A DNA stretch of 64,000 nt from JAQUBU01 sp036677685. Lineage in GTDB: Bacteria > Bacillota > Syntrophomonadia > Syntrophomonadales > Syntrophomonadaceae. The position numbers were made by a program, and so were the translations under genes. Below, in pieces: positions 24,775-34,206 of the stretch (the first letter of the stretch is position 1; the number at the start of each line of letters is the position of its first letter). The notes beneath the pieces are model-generated. The model searched no databases. It had not been told where the DNA came from and was given only the letters and a program-made list of their open reading frames with translations. The stretch spans positions 14,449-78,448 of the forward strand of contig JAVBWA010000014.1 of the NCBI GenBank assembly GCA_036677685.1, read 5' to 3'.

Positions 24775-25431
24775 GTGCAGGAGTTAAAACAGGTTGAAAT
24801 AGTAGTAGATGGAGTAACCGGAGTTGGAAAATCCAGCCTGGTCAAAATAATTTGTGAAGAATTCGGGCTTCAACCCTTTAGTGAAATGTTTGAAGATGAA
24901 AACCGCCTGCTCCATAAATTTTTCTATGATCGGGAAAAATGGGCTTTCCCCATGCAGACCAATTTTTTAACCAACCGATTCAAACAGTATTGCCAGGCTA
25001 TGAAGACTGGCCATGCAGTTATGGACCGGTCGATTTATTCCGACCGGATATTTGCCCGGATGTATCTGGAGTATGCTTACTTAAGTCCTGAGGAGTTTGC
25101 CGTATATAACAATCTTTTGGAAGTCATGCTGGAGCATGTGGTACCACCCAAACTTTTGGTATACCTTCAGGTAGGCACCGATGAGGCCATTCGCCGCATC
25201 CACCGGAGGGGGCGTCCTGACGAGGTAGAAGTTGAACGGGGGTACTGGGATAATCTGAACCGCTTTTACGAGGCGAATTATTCTGATTATGCACTGGGTG
25301 GAGAGGTTTTGGTCATACCAGTTGATAAACTCGATTACGTACACCGATCGGAAGACAGAAAATATATCCTGGATCTAATAAGGCAAAGCAATTATAACGG
25401 GGCTAAAGTATGTCCTCCGCTTTCTATTTAA
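24775..25431 (+). CDS. Deoxynucleoside kinase family protein
   Basis: The protein has a P-loop GVTGVGKSS, a DRS motif (MDRSIYSDRIFARMY) and a LID arginine region (RRIHRRGRPDE), which define the dNK/dGK-dCK family of salvage kinases. The normal DRS-type E-R-S/D-R-S catalytic arrangement is intact. The upstream part has several GTG codons; the one at 24775 is favoured by AAGGGG ten bases before it, giving 218 residues; 24757 is the alternative. It is preceded by the inverted repeat, so it probably has its own promoter. Confidence 0.8.
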   Translation: MQELKQVEIVVDGVTGVGKSSLVKIICEEFGLQPFSEMFEDENRLLHKFFYDREKWAFPMQTNFLTNRFKQYCQAMKTGHAVMDRSIYSDRIFARMYLEYAYLSPEEFAVYNNLLEVMLEHVVPPKLLVYLQVGTDEAIRRIHRRGRPDEVEVERGYWDNLNRFYEANYSDYALGGEVLVIPVDKLDYVHRSEDRKYILDLIRQSNYNGAKVCPPLSI

Positions 25432-25509
25432 GAATATAGGAAAATGCTGAAATATATCAAATACTCGAATTGAGGATGCTTTTGATTGGGCCATGGCACT
25501 GAAGTTAAT

Positions 25510-25694
25510 AACAAGGCGTAAAAATTCCCCCCTCTTTAAACGGTCGGGTTCATATTGACAAAACAGGCGGCGGGCTCTATTCCCCCGCCTCGTTGCAGCG
25601 GTGTGTTGCCCCCTACGGGGACCACTTATATTGATTCCCTTCGGGAATGATTAAATTGTGAAGAAACTGCTCCGCATTTCTTCCGATGCTTAAA
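25510..25694 (+). repeat. Dispersed ~130-bp repeat, copy E (with 52-base insert)
   Basis: Starts ACAAGGCGTAAAAATTCCCC, continues through CCCGCCTCGTTGCAGCGG and ends TTTCTTCCGATGCTTAAA. After TGTGTTG it carries the same roughly 52-base insert as copy B (CCCCTACGGGG and TTCCCTTCGGGAA hairpins). This copy fills most of the 342-base gap 25432-25773; nothing else is seen there. Confidence 0.85.
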
Positions 25695-25773
25695 TCAGAG
25701 CGTCTCATTCCATTCCTGTCCCCTTGCACATGAAGCCGAGCTGAGCTATATTGTTAGAGAATCATGAAAGGCT

Positions 25774-26214
25774 GTGGAAAAATTGACGGTAAGCCTGGGA
25801 ATTTACGCCGGGGTCATTTTTATACTTTACTCCATTTATTTCAGCCAAATCATTAAGGGCAAACCGGAAAAGCTTGAATTGGAAATACTGAAAGCCCTGG
25901 CTAATTGGATGATTGCCACCGGAGTTAAAAGCCAACTGCAAATATGGTTCACGCTAATTTTATCGGTGATTCTTGAAACCGCTTATTTTGCGCTGGTCTT
26001 AATCTTGATCAGCAACCCGTTTTTATGGTATTTTACCTGGCTTTTTATTGGCATTGAAATAATCCATATAGCAATAATCTTTTTAGCTTTTTACCGCTTT
26101 TTTCACACCCGGCTGCTGCTCAAAGATATTTTCCAATGGCGGCTCGAAAGAGTAAGCGCCATTTTCTTCTTTACCCATTCCATGCTGGTAATTGTATATT
26201 TGGTTTTCCTTTAG
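25774..26214 (+). CDS. Small polytopic membrane protein, unknown function
   Basis: The 146-residue product is mostly hydrophobic with four likely membrane helices (residues about 5-25, 55-80, 83-105, 128-145). No family motif is recognised. The GTG start has a modest AAAGG site; a TTG three codons later is possible. It is convergent with the gerC gene. Confidence 0.6.
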   Translation: MEKLTVSLGIYAGVIFILYSIYFSQIIKGKPEKLELEILKALANWMIATGVKSQLQIWFTLILSVILETAYFALVLILISNPFLWYFTWLFIGIEIIHIAIIFLAFYRFFHTRLLLKDIFQWRLERVSAIFFFTHSMLVIVYLVFL

Positions 26215-26257
26215 CAGATTACTAAGGAAACCGGTGATGACAGCTCAGCAGCAAATA

Positions 26258-27394
26258 TTAAGTTAATTCACCCACATTTTTCAGCTTCATTTTAACATTT
26301 ACCTTGATGTCAAGTTTTTCTATGAAACCTTCCTGATCCACCTGATCCTTAAATTCCTTTCTCCATTTGGCCAGTATATATTTGTTTATATCTATGCAAT
26401 CCACTTTGTACTCCTGTTGCATTTTTTCAATGAACTTTATGCAATCTGATTTCGTATCTGCTGCAATCTGATTTTCAATCAGTTTGCGCAAATCTGTGTT
26501 TTTAATAAAATTATTGTTAAATTGGTGTTCGACCAGGCTTCCTTCTAGACAGACCGTAATCAGGAAACTGAATTGATCACCGTTGCGCTTCACCTTCACT
26601 TTACGGCCGCTGCAAGTGCTGACATCCACCGAACCCTTATCCACAATCTGCTCGTCTTTTTTTATTATATAGGGTATATTGCCGGATGCTTTAATACCAC
26701 GCAGTATCATAAGTGAACGGGTTTCATCCAGATTGGCTTTGCCGATCATTTTATCCTCTTTAAAAATGGCGGTACCTGTAACTTCAACTTTTTTGTCCTT
26801 TATGCTTAATATCGGCATAATGGGATTTTTACCAGGGGAGCTGCGATTAACCCCATACTGGTACATGGTAGTGGAAGGAATAAAACCCCGTCTTTCAGAT
26901 TGTTTTAAAACACCTTTAAGATATTCGCCCATATTTGAGTAATCCTTAATCGGCGCCCGCAAAATATTTTCCCCCCGCCCTTCGGCAACTGCGAAATTCT
27001 CGGTTTTAGGGATTTGAGCTCCCCGGAAAAGCGCTTCGACTACATTGTTTAAACCTGTGCGGGCCAGATCTTCCCCGAAAATTATTACTGCGGCAACCCC
27101 GGCTGAATATATTCCCGGTGAAGAATAGGGCTTCTGGCCACGGGCGTTGCCAATTAGGATTCCGGTAGTTTTCTCAATACGAAATGGCTTTTTCACGTCC
27201 TGGGCCAGGTTGGGGATTATTACCGTCAAATCTACCATCTGTTCATCTTGTTTCAGCTTGTCTGAACCTTTGTGCCGGTCATAAGCCCCGGTAGCCGGAA
27301 AGCTCATCTTATTAACATCACGATAATCCCAGCAGCCAGAAATTGTAAAGATCTGCAAGCCTATCATGAGAGTCAGCCAGCATCTTCTAAGCAT
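26258..27394 (-). CDS. gerC: Ger(x)C-family spore germination lipoprotein
   Basis: The 378-residue product has signal peptide and lipobox ISGC followed by WDYRDVN, the usual start of GerC proteins (xxGCWDxxEI). Family segments seen are GEDLARTGLNNVVEALFRG, LKGVLKQSERRGFIPST and ETRSLMILRG. GerC is the lipoprotein subunit of nutrient germination receptors in the spore inner membrane. Its start overlaps the end of gerB by eight bases. About 50-60 percent similar by eye to the second gerC at 30134. Confidence 0.9.
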   Translation of the reverse strand: MLRRCWLTLMIGLQIFTISGCWDYRDVNKMSFPATGAYDRHKGSDKLKQDEQMVDLTVIIPNLAQDVKKPFRIEKTTGILIGNARGQKPYSSPGIYSAGVAAVIIFGEDLARTGLNNVVEALFRGAQIPKTENFAVAEGRGENILRAPIKDYSNMGEYLKGVLKQSERRGFIPSTTMYQYGVNRSSPGKNPIMPILSIKDKKVEVTGTAIFKEDKMIGKANLDETRSLMILRGIKASGNIPYIIKKDEQIVDKGSVDVSTCSGRKVKVKRNGDQFSFLITVCLEGSLVEHQFNNNFIKNTDLRKLIENQIAADTKSDCIKFIEKMQQEYKVDCIDINKYILAKWRKEFKDQVDQEGFIEKLDIKVNVKMKLKNVGELT

Positions 27395-28484
27395 TAAGCT
27401 TCCCCCCTCGCATTAGAGACGTTATAAGAAACAGCAGGGGATAGCCAAGCCCGATTACCAAAAAGCCATATCCTGCATAGTCCCACAACTTGAATACTGA
27501 TAAAAGATCGCGGGGAATAATGGAAAGTATGTACATACCTAATCCAATGAAGAGCAAAGAATATATATTGTATTTTTTTTCATCAATTTTTAAGAGCTGG
27601 CTCAAGGTCAGGGACGCAGCAAATCCCATATTAATCGCCGGCCGCGCACCCATTCCCATCCAAAAAACCAGAAAGACGAATTCCATCCGTTCCAGCACCG
27701 GTACCTGGCTAACCTTCAACAGCATCAGTCCTGGCCATAGTATTTTTTGCAGACTGTAAACTCCAAATACCAATAGGCAGGTCATTACCATGGCAAAATA
27801 TAATACCATGGTAATGCTGACCGCGATTAGACTTGCTTTGAGCACTTCTTCCTTACGGTTGACCAGGGAATAAAATACTAAAAGCACTTCAGAACCGGCA
27901 AAAGAATAAGTGGTGGTCAAGGCTCCTCGGGCAATGCTCTCAAGACCTGCTTCACCAACCGGCAAAATATTGGTATAGTCGGCTTGACCGCCTGGTATTA
28001 TCAATATTAAAAGCAGCATCACGCCAAAATAAAAAAGTATTTCATTTAACCTGCCTAATACTCTTGCCCCCTTACCGCCGATATAGACAATACTGATAAT
28101 TATAAATAGCAATACTACAAACAGCGGGGTTTTGGGCAATAAATACAACTTGGCTATTTCCGCAAAAGACCGTACCACCAGTGATTCGAAGAATAAAACA
28201 TAAGCAATGAACAGAACTATAAGGACCGACCCGGCAATCTTGCCAAACAACACCCGGGCCATCTGGGTAAAACCCATTTGCGGCATGCGCCGGCCCAGAC
28301 GTTCGATCAGGAACACTGAAAGGGCAGGAAGCAAAGCCCCAAGAATTACCGAAATCCAGGCATCTTCACCTGACTTGGCGGAAACCATCCGCGGTAAGGC
28401 GAAAATGCCCGCCCCAATTTGGGAACCGATAATAACGAAAATTAACTGTTTACTGCTGATCGTGGAGCCGGTTTTATCTTTCAT
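27387..28484 (-). CDS. gerB: GerB-family germination permease
   Basis: A 365-residue protein with about ten membrane helices and the start SSKQLIFVIIGSQIGAGIFALPR typical for the GerAB/YndE endospore germination permeases (APC superfamily). GerB subunits bind the amino acid germinant. The start overlaps the gerA stop by one base, so gerA-gerB-gerC form a coupled operon. Confidence 0.9.
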   Translation of the reverse strand: MKDKTGSTISSKQLIFVIIGSQIGAGIFALPRMVSAKSGEDAWISVILGALLPALSVFLIERLGRRMPQMGFTQMARVLFGKIAGSVLIVLFIAYVLFFESLVVRSFAEIAKLYLLPKTPLFVVLLFIIISIVYIGGKGARVLGRLNEILFYFGVMLLLILIIPGGQADYTNILPVGEAGLESIARGALTTTYSFAGSEVLLVFYSLVNRKEEVLKASLIAVSITMVLYFAMVMTCLLVFGVYSLQKILWPGLMLLKVSQVPVLERMEFVFLVFWMGMGARPAINMGFAASLTLSQLLKIDEKKYNIYSLLFIGLGMYILSIIPRDLLSVFKLWDYAGYGFLVIGLGYPLLFLITSLMRGGKLNA

Positions 28485-30052
28485 TAATTATTCCCCTCAC
28501 CGGTATTCCCTTGCCTTTGACGATTATGGGAAGGTATGGAAACGGGACGTTTGTTCATTTTCCACATAAATGTACGGATAAAGGTGTCTTTAAGGTCGGA
28601 AAAACGGGTGGGAGCCAGGGGGCCAAAATAAGGAACTCCCATGCTTTCCAGGCTGACCAGATGGGTAAGGAAAATAATCGACCCGAAAGAAAGACCAAAC
28701 AAACCAAAGCTTGCGGCCAGCAGCATCATGGGCAGTCTCAGTATTCGAGTGGATAATACCAAGCTTGATGCGGGAAGGGCGTAGGTACAAATAACCGATA
28801 CCGATATAATAAGTATAACGATGGGGCTGGCGAGCTTGGCGCTGATGGCCGCCTGCCCCAGTATAATGCCTGAAACCACGCCGACTGTTTGCCCAATCTG
28901 CTGGGGAAGACGGAGTCCCGCCTCAACAACCAGTTGAATTATAATTTCCATAAGCAAGGCCTCCACTACTACTGGAAAAGGAACTGCCACCCGTGCTTTG
29001 GAAAAGCTTATCAGGAGATCGTAAGGCAGTAATTCGGGCTGGTAGCTTAAGAGCGCTATATATGAAGCCGGAAGACTCACTGCGATAATCCAGGCCGCAT
29101 ATCTTATTAATCTAATGTAACTGGAAAATAGAGTTCTTTCATAATAATCTTCCGGCGCCTGCAAAAACTGTACAAAAAGGGCTGGAACGGCCAAAGCCAA
29201 TGGAGTATTATCAACTATTATCACTACCCGCCCCTCAAGTAGAAAAGGCACCAGCTTATCAGGCCGCTCCGAGGAATATACCTGAGGAAATAAGCTCGAT
29301 GGGTCGTCTTCAATGAACTGTTCCACGTAACCGGAGGCAACAATCCCGTCAACATCCATCTGCTTGATACGCTCTTTGACTTTCTCAACAATTTGGGGGT
29401 CGGCTATATCGTCAATGTATAAAATAGCTACCTCAGTGCGGGTCCTCCGGCCTACCAGGGTTTTTTCCACCACCAGGTTGGGGTCCCGCAGCCGGCGCCG
29501 GATTAGCGATACGTTTACATCCACCCGCTCAATAAAACCTTCCCGGGAACCGCGCATGGTTTGCTCGGCTGGAGGCACATCAATACTTCTAAACTGGCCG
29601 CCATGAATATCTATAGCCAGAGCCTTATCCAGGCCATCAAACATCAAAATGGTGACGCCGTCAAATATCTTTCGTACTAGTGAAGATAAATCATCTAACT
29701 GGGTAATTCGGCTCGTGCTTATCGAGGCCTTTTGGATAGTTTCAATCAAAACAGGGGAGCCCGAACCCAATATGCCCTCCCTATCACAATTCAACATCAA
29801 CGGTTTAAGTATATTTTGGTTAAGAACATCGACATCTATTATTTGATTTATATAGATAGCTACTGCTTCCAGGCGGGGATTACCCTCCATATAAAAAGAG
29901 TGAGTTATGATGTCATGGTTTTTTTCAATATATGGTTTTAGAATCCCCATTTTTTCAGCGAGAGCTGCCGGAAGTTTAGTATCCGGTATGCTTATAACGC
30001 TTCTGTTTTGCAATTCCTCATTTGGCTTCGGTTTTCGGGGAATTATCTTCAT
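28484..30052 (-). CDS. gerA: GerA-family germination protein
   Basis: The 522-residue product has the cytosolic N-terminal domain (NREGILGSGSPVLIETIQKAS and DFDGVTILMFDG-like segments), then the hydrophobic half with four to five helices (RYAAWIIAVSLPASYIALLSY; GQTVGVVSGIILGQAAISAKLASPIV). This is the GerA/SpoVAF family, now known to form ligand-gated ion channels in germination. A normal AGGAGA site precedes the ATG. The gerB'-gerC' pair lies directly upstream on the same strand. Confidence 0.92.
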   Translation of the reverse strand: MKIIPRKPKPNEELQNRSVISIPDTKLPAALAEKMGILKPYIEKNHDIITHSFYMEGNPRLEAVAIYINQIIDVDVLNQNILKPLMLNCDREGILGSGSPVLIETIQKASISTSRITQLDDLSSLVRKIFDGVTILMFDGLDKALAIDIHGGQFRSIDVPPAEQTMRGSREGFIERVDVNVSLIRRRLRDPNLVVEKTLVGRRTRTEVAILYIDDIADPQIVEKVKERIKQMDVDGIVASGYVEQFIEDDPSSLFPQVYSSERPDKLVPFLLEGRVVIIVDNTPLALAVPALFVQFLQAPEDYYERTLFSSYIRLIRYAAWIIAVSLPASYIALLSYQPELLPYDLLISFSKARVAVPFPVVVEALLMEIIIQLVVEAGLRLPQQIGQTVGVVSGIILGQAAISAKLASPIVILIISVSVICTYALPASSLVLSTRILRLPMMLLAASFGLFGLSFGSIIFLTHLVSLESMGVPYFGPLAPTRFSDLKDTFIRTFMWKMNKRPVSIPSHNRQRQGNTGEGNN

Positions 30053-30133
30053 ATATGTCTCCTAAATAATTTGTATTATTTTCTCCATAACAAACTCTAC
30101 TATGCGGGGTTACAAAGCCGGTTTTCCTATCTT

Positions 30134-31270
30134 CTAGGTTAATTCCCCGTTGTTTTTAAGTTTCATTTTAACTTTGACCCTAATATTCACATTTTCAATA
30201 AAGTCCTGATCAACCTGATCCTCTACTTCTTTTCCCCATTTGGCCACAGCGTATTTACTGATATCGATGCAGTCTATCTTATAATCTTCCTGCATCTTAT
30301 CAATAAACCTATTGCATTCTGCTTCAATATTGCTGGCAATTTGCTCTTCGATTATGCGGCGCAGATTCTCATCTTGGGTAAAAAGTTTGCCGAATTGGTG
30401 TTCCACCAGATTACCTTCCAGCATGACAGTTATTAAAAAGCTAAAGTTACCGCCTTTGCGCTCAACTTTTACTTTGCGTTTGTTGCTTACATCTACCGAA
30501 CCTCTATCGAATATCTCGCCGTATCGTTTGATGGTAAAGGGTATATTGCCGGTTGCCTTTATACCCCGCAGCATCATCAGGGAGCGGGTTTCAGTCAGGT
30601 TGGCCTTGCCGATCATGCGGTCTTTATTGAAAATAGCTGTACCGGCAACTTCGGCTTTATTATTTTTTAGTTTTAATAAGGGCATAATAGGATTTTTACC
30701 CGGACCTTGCCAAACTTCAAAGCGGTGTAAAGTAGTGGCTGGAATAAAGCCCCGCCTTTCGGATTTTTGCAGTACTCCTTTAAGATAATCTCCCATATTG
30801 GGATAGTCTTCCACAGGAGTATTTAGAATGTCTTCTCCTCTTCCTTCACTAATTGCAAAATTCTGAATACTAGAACTTAGGGCTGCCCTAAACAGTGCCT
30901 GGAAAATATTATTCAACCCGGTTCTGGCCAGATCTTCACCTACAAGTATTATCGCAGTAGCCCCTGGTGAATATGTCCCCGCCGAAGCATAGGGTTTTTG
31001 TCCCCGGGCATTGCCCACATTTAGTCCCGTTGATTGTTCAACCCGGTATTTTGATGAGGCATTCTGAGCCAGATTGGGAAGAATGGCTGTCAAGTCGATC
31101 AACTGTTCCTTACTACCTTCTTCACGCAAAACGTTTAGACCGGCTTCATGGAGATCATAGGAGGCCGCCAGGGGGAAATCAATTCTATTGACATCCTGGT
31201 AATCCCAGCAACCCGCTAAGGTAGGCAGTTGAATTCCTAGCAGGATAAGCAACAAATACCTTCTAAACAT
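30134..31270 (-). CDS. Ger(x)C-family germination lipoprotein, second copy
   Basis: A 378-residue GerC with lipobox LAGC and WDYQDVN. It is of the same length as the downstream gerC and shares long stretches (ARTGLNNI, KGVLQKSERRGFIP, GTAIFNKDRMIGKANLTETR), so the two came from a duplication. Start overlaps the end of the second gerB by eight bases, repeating the spacing of the first gerB-gerC pair. Confidence 0.9.
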   Translation of the reverse strand: MFRRYLLLILLGIQLPTLAGCWDYQDVNRIDFPLAASYDLHEAGLNVLREEGSKEQLIDLTAILPNLAQNASSKYRVEQSTGLNVGNARGQKPYASAGTYSPGATAIILVGEDLARTGLNNIFQALFRAALSSSIQNFAISEGRGEDILNTPVEDYPNMGDYLKGVLQKSERRGFIPATTLHRFEVWQGPGKNPIMPLLKLKNNKAEVAGTAIFNKDRMIGKANLTETRSLMMLRGIKATGNIPFTIKRYGEIFDRGSVDVSNKRKVKVERKGGNFSFLITVMLEGNLVEHQFGKLFTQDENLRRIIEEQIASNIEAECNRFIDKMQEDYKIDCIDISKYAVAKWGKEVEDQVDQDFIENVNIRVKVKMKLKNNGELT

Positions 31271-32363
31271 ACATTCTCACCCCGCTGCGGAAGAATGCCA
31301 CCAGATGATAAAGCAAAGGGTAGCCCAGTCCTATAAGCAAAAAGCCATAGCCGGCATACTCAGCCAGTTTAAAAGCTGCCAGAACATCATGCGGCAAGAG
31401 GGCCAGTATAAATATGCCCATCCCTACAAAAATCAGAGAATATATGTGGTATTTTTTCTCATCTATCCTTAACAACTGGCTTAAGGATAGAGAAGCTGCA
31501 AAGCCCATATTAATGGCCGGCCGTGCTCCAGTGCCCAGCCATACAAACAGGAACACGAACTCCAATCGCTCAATTAGCGGCAATTGGGCAACCTTGAGCA
31601 ATACCAGTCCCGGCCATATTATTTTTTGCAGGCCATAAGTTCCAAAAACCAGTTCACCAATTATAACCATGGCGCAAAACAAGGCTGTTACTATTCCGAT
31701 AGCTTTCAAGCCCGCTTTTATTACTTCATCCTTTTTAATTACCAATGTATAAAAAACCAGCAGTATTTCAGTGCCGGCAAAGTAATAGCCGGTATTCAAA
31801 GCCCCCCGGGTGATCCCCCCCAGTCCGGCCTCTCCTATCGGCAAGAGGTTGGTATAGTCGGATTGTCCGAGAGGCAATAACAAAACCATGAAGGACACCA
31901 GAAGCATGTAGAACATAATTTCATTAATCCGGCCCAGTACCCGTGCTCCCTTGTTCCCGATATATATAATGGTAAATGCGTACATTGCCAAAACTATGGT
32001 CAAAGGTGTTTTGGGCAAAAGGTATAGTTTGGTAACTTCGGCATATATGCGTACTACTATGGATTCAAACGCTATTACATAAGCAATAAAAAATAATACA
32101 AGGAAACCACCTATGTATCTGCCAAATAAGGCAGTTGTCATCTGGGCAAAGTTTAGTTCCGGCATACGCTTGCCCAGGCGTTCAATCAAAAACAGCGAAA
32201 AAATTGGAATTATGGCTCCCAGGATTACGGCTATCCAGGCATCTTTATGAGCGGCTTCGGATACCACGCGAGGAAGGCTGAATAGCCCCAAACCAAATTG
32301 GGCTCCGATAATAATGTATATTAACTGCTTGCTGCTGATCATGGAGCCCGCTTTATCTTTCAC
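31263..32363 (-). CDS. GerB-family germination permease, second copy
   Basis: A 366-residue permease, a close paralogue of the one at 27387 (shared SSKQLI, LIERLGKRMPE, IYIGNKGARVLGRINEI, GARPAINMGFAASLSLSQLLRIDEKKY split across motifs). No gerA precedes it; the gene directly upstream encodes a DUF4912-like protein. It could share the single GerA of this locus and give a second germinant specificity. Confidence 0.9.
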   Translation of the reverse strand: MKDKAGSMISSKQLIYIIIGAQFGLGLFSLPRVVSEAAHKDAWIAVILGAIIPIFSLFLIERLGKRMPELNFAQMTTALFGRYIGGFLVLFFIAYVIAFESIVVRIYAEVTKLYLLPKTPLTIVLAMYAFTIIYIGNKGARVLGRINEIMFYMLLVSFMVLLLPLGQSDYTNLLPIGEAGLGGITRGALNTGYYFAGTEILLVFYTLVIKKDEVIKAGLKAIGIVTALFCAMVIIGELVFGTYGLQKIIWPGLVLLKVAQLPLIERLEFVFLFVWLGTGARPAINMGFAASLSLSQLLRIDEKKYHIYSLIFVGMGIFILALLPHDVLAAFKLAEYAGYGFLLIGLGYPLLYHLVAFFRSGVRMYV

Positions 32364-32440
32364 TGTTTTTGCTTCTCTCCTCCCTTATTTCTTTGAAGCG
32401 TCCTGCGCGTATGGATTTTATATAAAAAGTTCGGATGGAG

Positions 32441-32956
32441 TTAGTTTTGTCTCCCTGATGTTGGAGTATCTCTGGTTTCACTGGCCGTGTTAATGGTATT
32501 GGAAAGAAAGAGGGGTATGAAGTCATCTCCTTGTTTTATACCAATTACCGCATAATAGGCAGTTCCGGCAATCGATTGAAAATGGCAGGTCCCGCTCAAA
32601 TCACTAACCGGAAGCTCAAAATCACTGGATTGCAAGCGGGAATCATGCAGGCGGATCAAGAGGTCCTCATATTTCAAATCTACACCAAACTCGTCTAAAA
32701 TTTCCTGCCAGGTTGATGGTTTGATATTCCAGGATGCCAGGATATATTTCGAATGGGCACTAAGTTTCAATTCATTTTCTCTTGTCATTTCTCTAACCGG
32801 TTCCACATATTTGAACAGTTCCTGGGCAGTCTCGAAATCATACTTCCTTTGCGGGGTGTTTTCCGGGTGAGGGCGTTTGGCTGGACTGGACAATATCCAG
32901 TAGACCATCAGTAATAAAACGCCTGTAACCAATATTATAAATAGCAGTGGGACCAT
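32441..32956 (-). CDS. Membrane-anchored DUF4912-like protein
   Basis: The ATG at 32956 follows AGGAGG; an in-frame codon further upstream has no site. The 171-residue product starts with one helix (VPLLFIILVTGVLLLMVYWIL). The second half has ILASWNIKPSTWQEI, LIRLHDSR, and YYAVIGIKQGDDFIPLFLSNTI, which fit DUF4912: a strand with R-L-(Y/H)-D and an ending where a dGxFxPLaxSN motif is usual. It lies 77 bases upstream of the second gerB and on the same strand, so it may belong to the germination operon. Confidence 0.65.
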   Translation of the reverse strand: MVPLLFIILVTGVLLLMVYWILSSPAKRPHPENTPQRKYDFETAQELFKYVEPVREMTRENELKLSAHSKYILASWNIKPSTWQEILDEFGVDLKYEDLLIRLHDSRLQSSDFELPVSDLSGTCHFQSIAGTAYYAVIGIKQGDDFIPLFLSNTINTASETRDTPTSGRQN

Positions 32957-33065
32957 TTCGCTTTTCACCTCCTGTTTACCCTTAGTATTCCCCGAAAAAC
33001 TTTCAAAATGTCGGGTAATTTCCAATAAAATCGGTAAAATTGCAGGATAAGGTGTATTATAATAA

Positions 33066-33176
33066 TGAAGAGAAAATATGTCCCCCGCTTCTTTAATCGG
33101 TCGGGTTCATATTAACAAAACAGGCGGCGGGTTCCAATCTCCCGCCTCGTTACAGCAGTGTGAAGAAACTGCTTAG
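33066..33176 (+). repeat. Dispersed ~130-bp repeat, copy F
   Basis: Starts near GAAGAGAAAATATGTCCCCC and includes TTTAATCGGTCGGG, CAGGCGGCGGGTTCC and CCCGCCTCGTTACAGCAG; the end is shortened to GAAACTGC. It stands 20 bases before the CPBP protease start, and an inverted copy (G) overlaps that gene's stop. Confidence 0.8.
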
Positions 33177-33196
33177 AGACAAGGGGGAGTGAACTT

Positions 33197-33898
33197 TTGC
33201 ATACAGAGAACAGACAACCGCGATGGGGCCTCTTGGAGGTATTTTTGGTTTTTGCCGGGATAATGGGTGTCGGGATGCTTTTCAGCCTTTATTCGGGGCC
33301 ATTAATAAGCCGATTTGGTTTGCCGGATACGGATTTCTCCCTATTTGTCCTGAGCTTTCTGATTCAGTTTGTTACAACCGTTCTTTTGGTGCTGCTTTTT
33401 ACGGTCTGGTTTAATCGGGCCAGTATAAAGGAATTGGGGTTGAAAAAGGCTAATGGACAGGACCTGCTAAAATACGGGCTATTTGGTGGAATTCTGCTCA
33501 TGATTCTGGTGGTATTTCTAGGTATGCTGATTAACTACTGGCAGCCCCAGATCGGCCCGCAGCCCTTTGAAGCAATGCTGCGCTCGGTTGGCGGATTAAC
33601 GGGCTTTATAATAATGTTTGGCATGGGTGCGATAATGGCCCCTTTTTCAGAAGAACTATACTTCCGTGCTATGATCTACCCGGTATTTAGAAATTATCTG
33701 GGACCGCTGGGGGGGGCATTGATGGCAGGGCTGATATTCGGCATAGCCCACTGGGATTTCTGGCGAACTCTGCCGCTCGCAGTGGGGGGAGCCTTGCTCT
33801 GTTACATTTATGAAAAAACCGACAGTATTTGGGTTCCCATGCTGGCGCATGGGATGTGGAACGGTATCATGTCCATCGTCGTTTACTTTAGTGTTTAG
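33197..33898 (+). CDS. CPBP-family intramembrane metalloprotease
   Basis: The 233-residue polytopic protein has the glutamic-type CAAX/CPBP motifs: SEELYFRAMIYPVF (EExxxR), FGIAHWDFW (FxxxH) and AHGMWNGI (HxxxN/B). These residues form the active site in Rce1-like proteases. Bacterial members often give immunity to bacteriocins or process small peptides. TTG start after GGGGGAG. The gene is flanked by inverted copies of the dispersed repeat, and its stop codon is within or at the edge of copy G. Confidence 0.85.
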   Translation: MHTENRQPRWGLLEVFLVFAGIMGVGMLFSLYSGPLISRFGLPDTDFSLFVLSFLIQFVTTVLLVLLFTVWFNRASIKELGLKKANGQDLLKYGLFGGILLMILVVFLGMLINYWQPQIGPQPFEAMLRSVGGLTGFIIMFGMGAIMAPFSEELYFRAMIYPVFRNYLGPLGGALMAGLIFGIAHWDFWRTLPLAVGGALLCYIYEKTDSIWVPMLAHGMWNGIMSIVVYFSV

Positions 33899-34020
33899 GC
33901 ATCGGAAGAAACTGCGGAGCAGTTTGAACACACCGCCGCAACGAGGCGGGGGATTAGAACCCGCCGCCTGTTTTGTTAAGGAAACCCGACCGCTTAAAGA
34001 AACGGGGGACATATTTCGCC
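33896..34020 (-). repeat. Dispersed ~130-bp repeat, copy G (minus orientation)
   Basis: The only copy in the minus orientation. On plus it reads TAGGCATCGGAAGAAACTGC, then CCGCCGCAACGAGGCGGGG and CCGCCGCCTGTTTTG, CGACCGCTTAAAG. Its 3' end coincides with the stop codon of the CPBP gene. Together with copy F it makes an inverted pair around a single gene. Confidence 0.85.
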
Positions 34021-34033
34021 CGGGTATTAAATT

Positions 34034-34105
34034 CTGAGACGTTAGGTGTAAGGAGTTGGGGTATAAATATACCCCTAAGGTCGAACTCCTCACCCTTACC
34101 ATATA
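34034..34105. repeat. GTGAGG-type small repeat
   Basis: Contains GAGACGTTAGGTGTAAGGAG, then GGGGTATAAATATACCCC as a perfect 8-bp palindrome with 2-base centre, and GAACTCCTCACCCTTACC, which can fold back on the start. Related units are at 22766, 38288, 38645 and 51906. With copy G it fills the 308-base gap 33899-34206. Confidence 0.6.
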
Positions 34106-34206
34106 AAAATATCCTTTTAAAATGGTTCTTACTATGTTAAATTATTTCTGTTGGCAGCAGTCATAGCATCAAAGATTGCCAAAGAAGCATCAAGGGAGTG
34201 GGGAAA

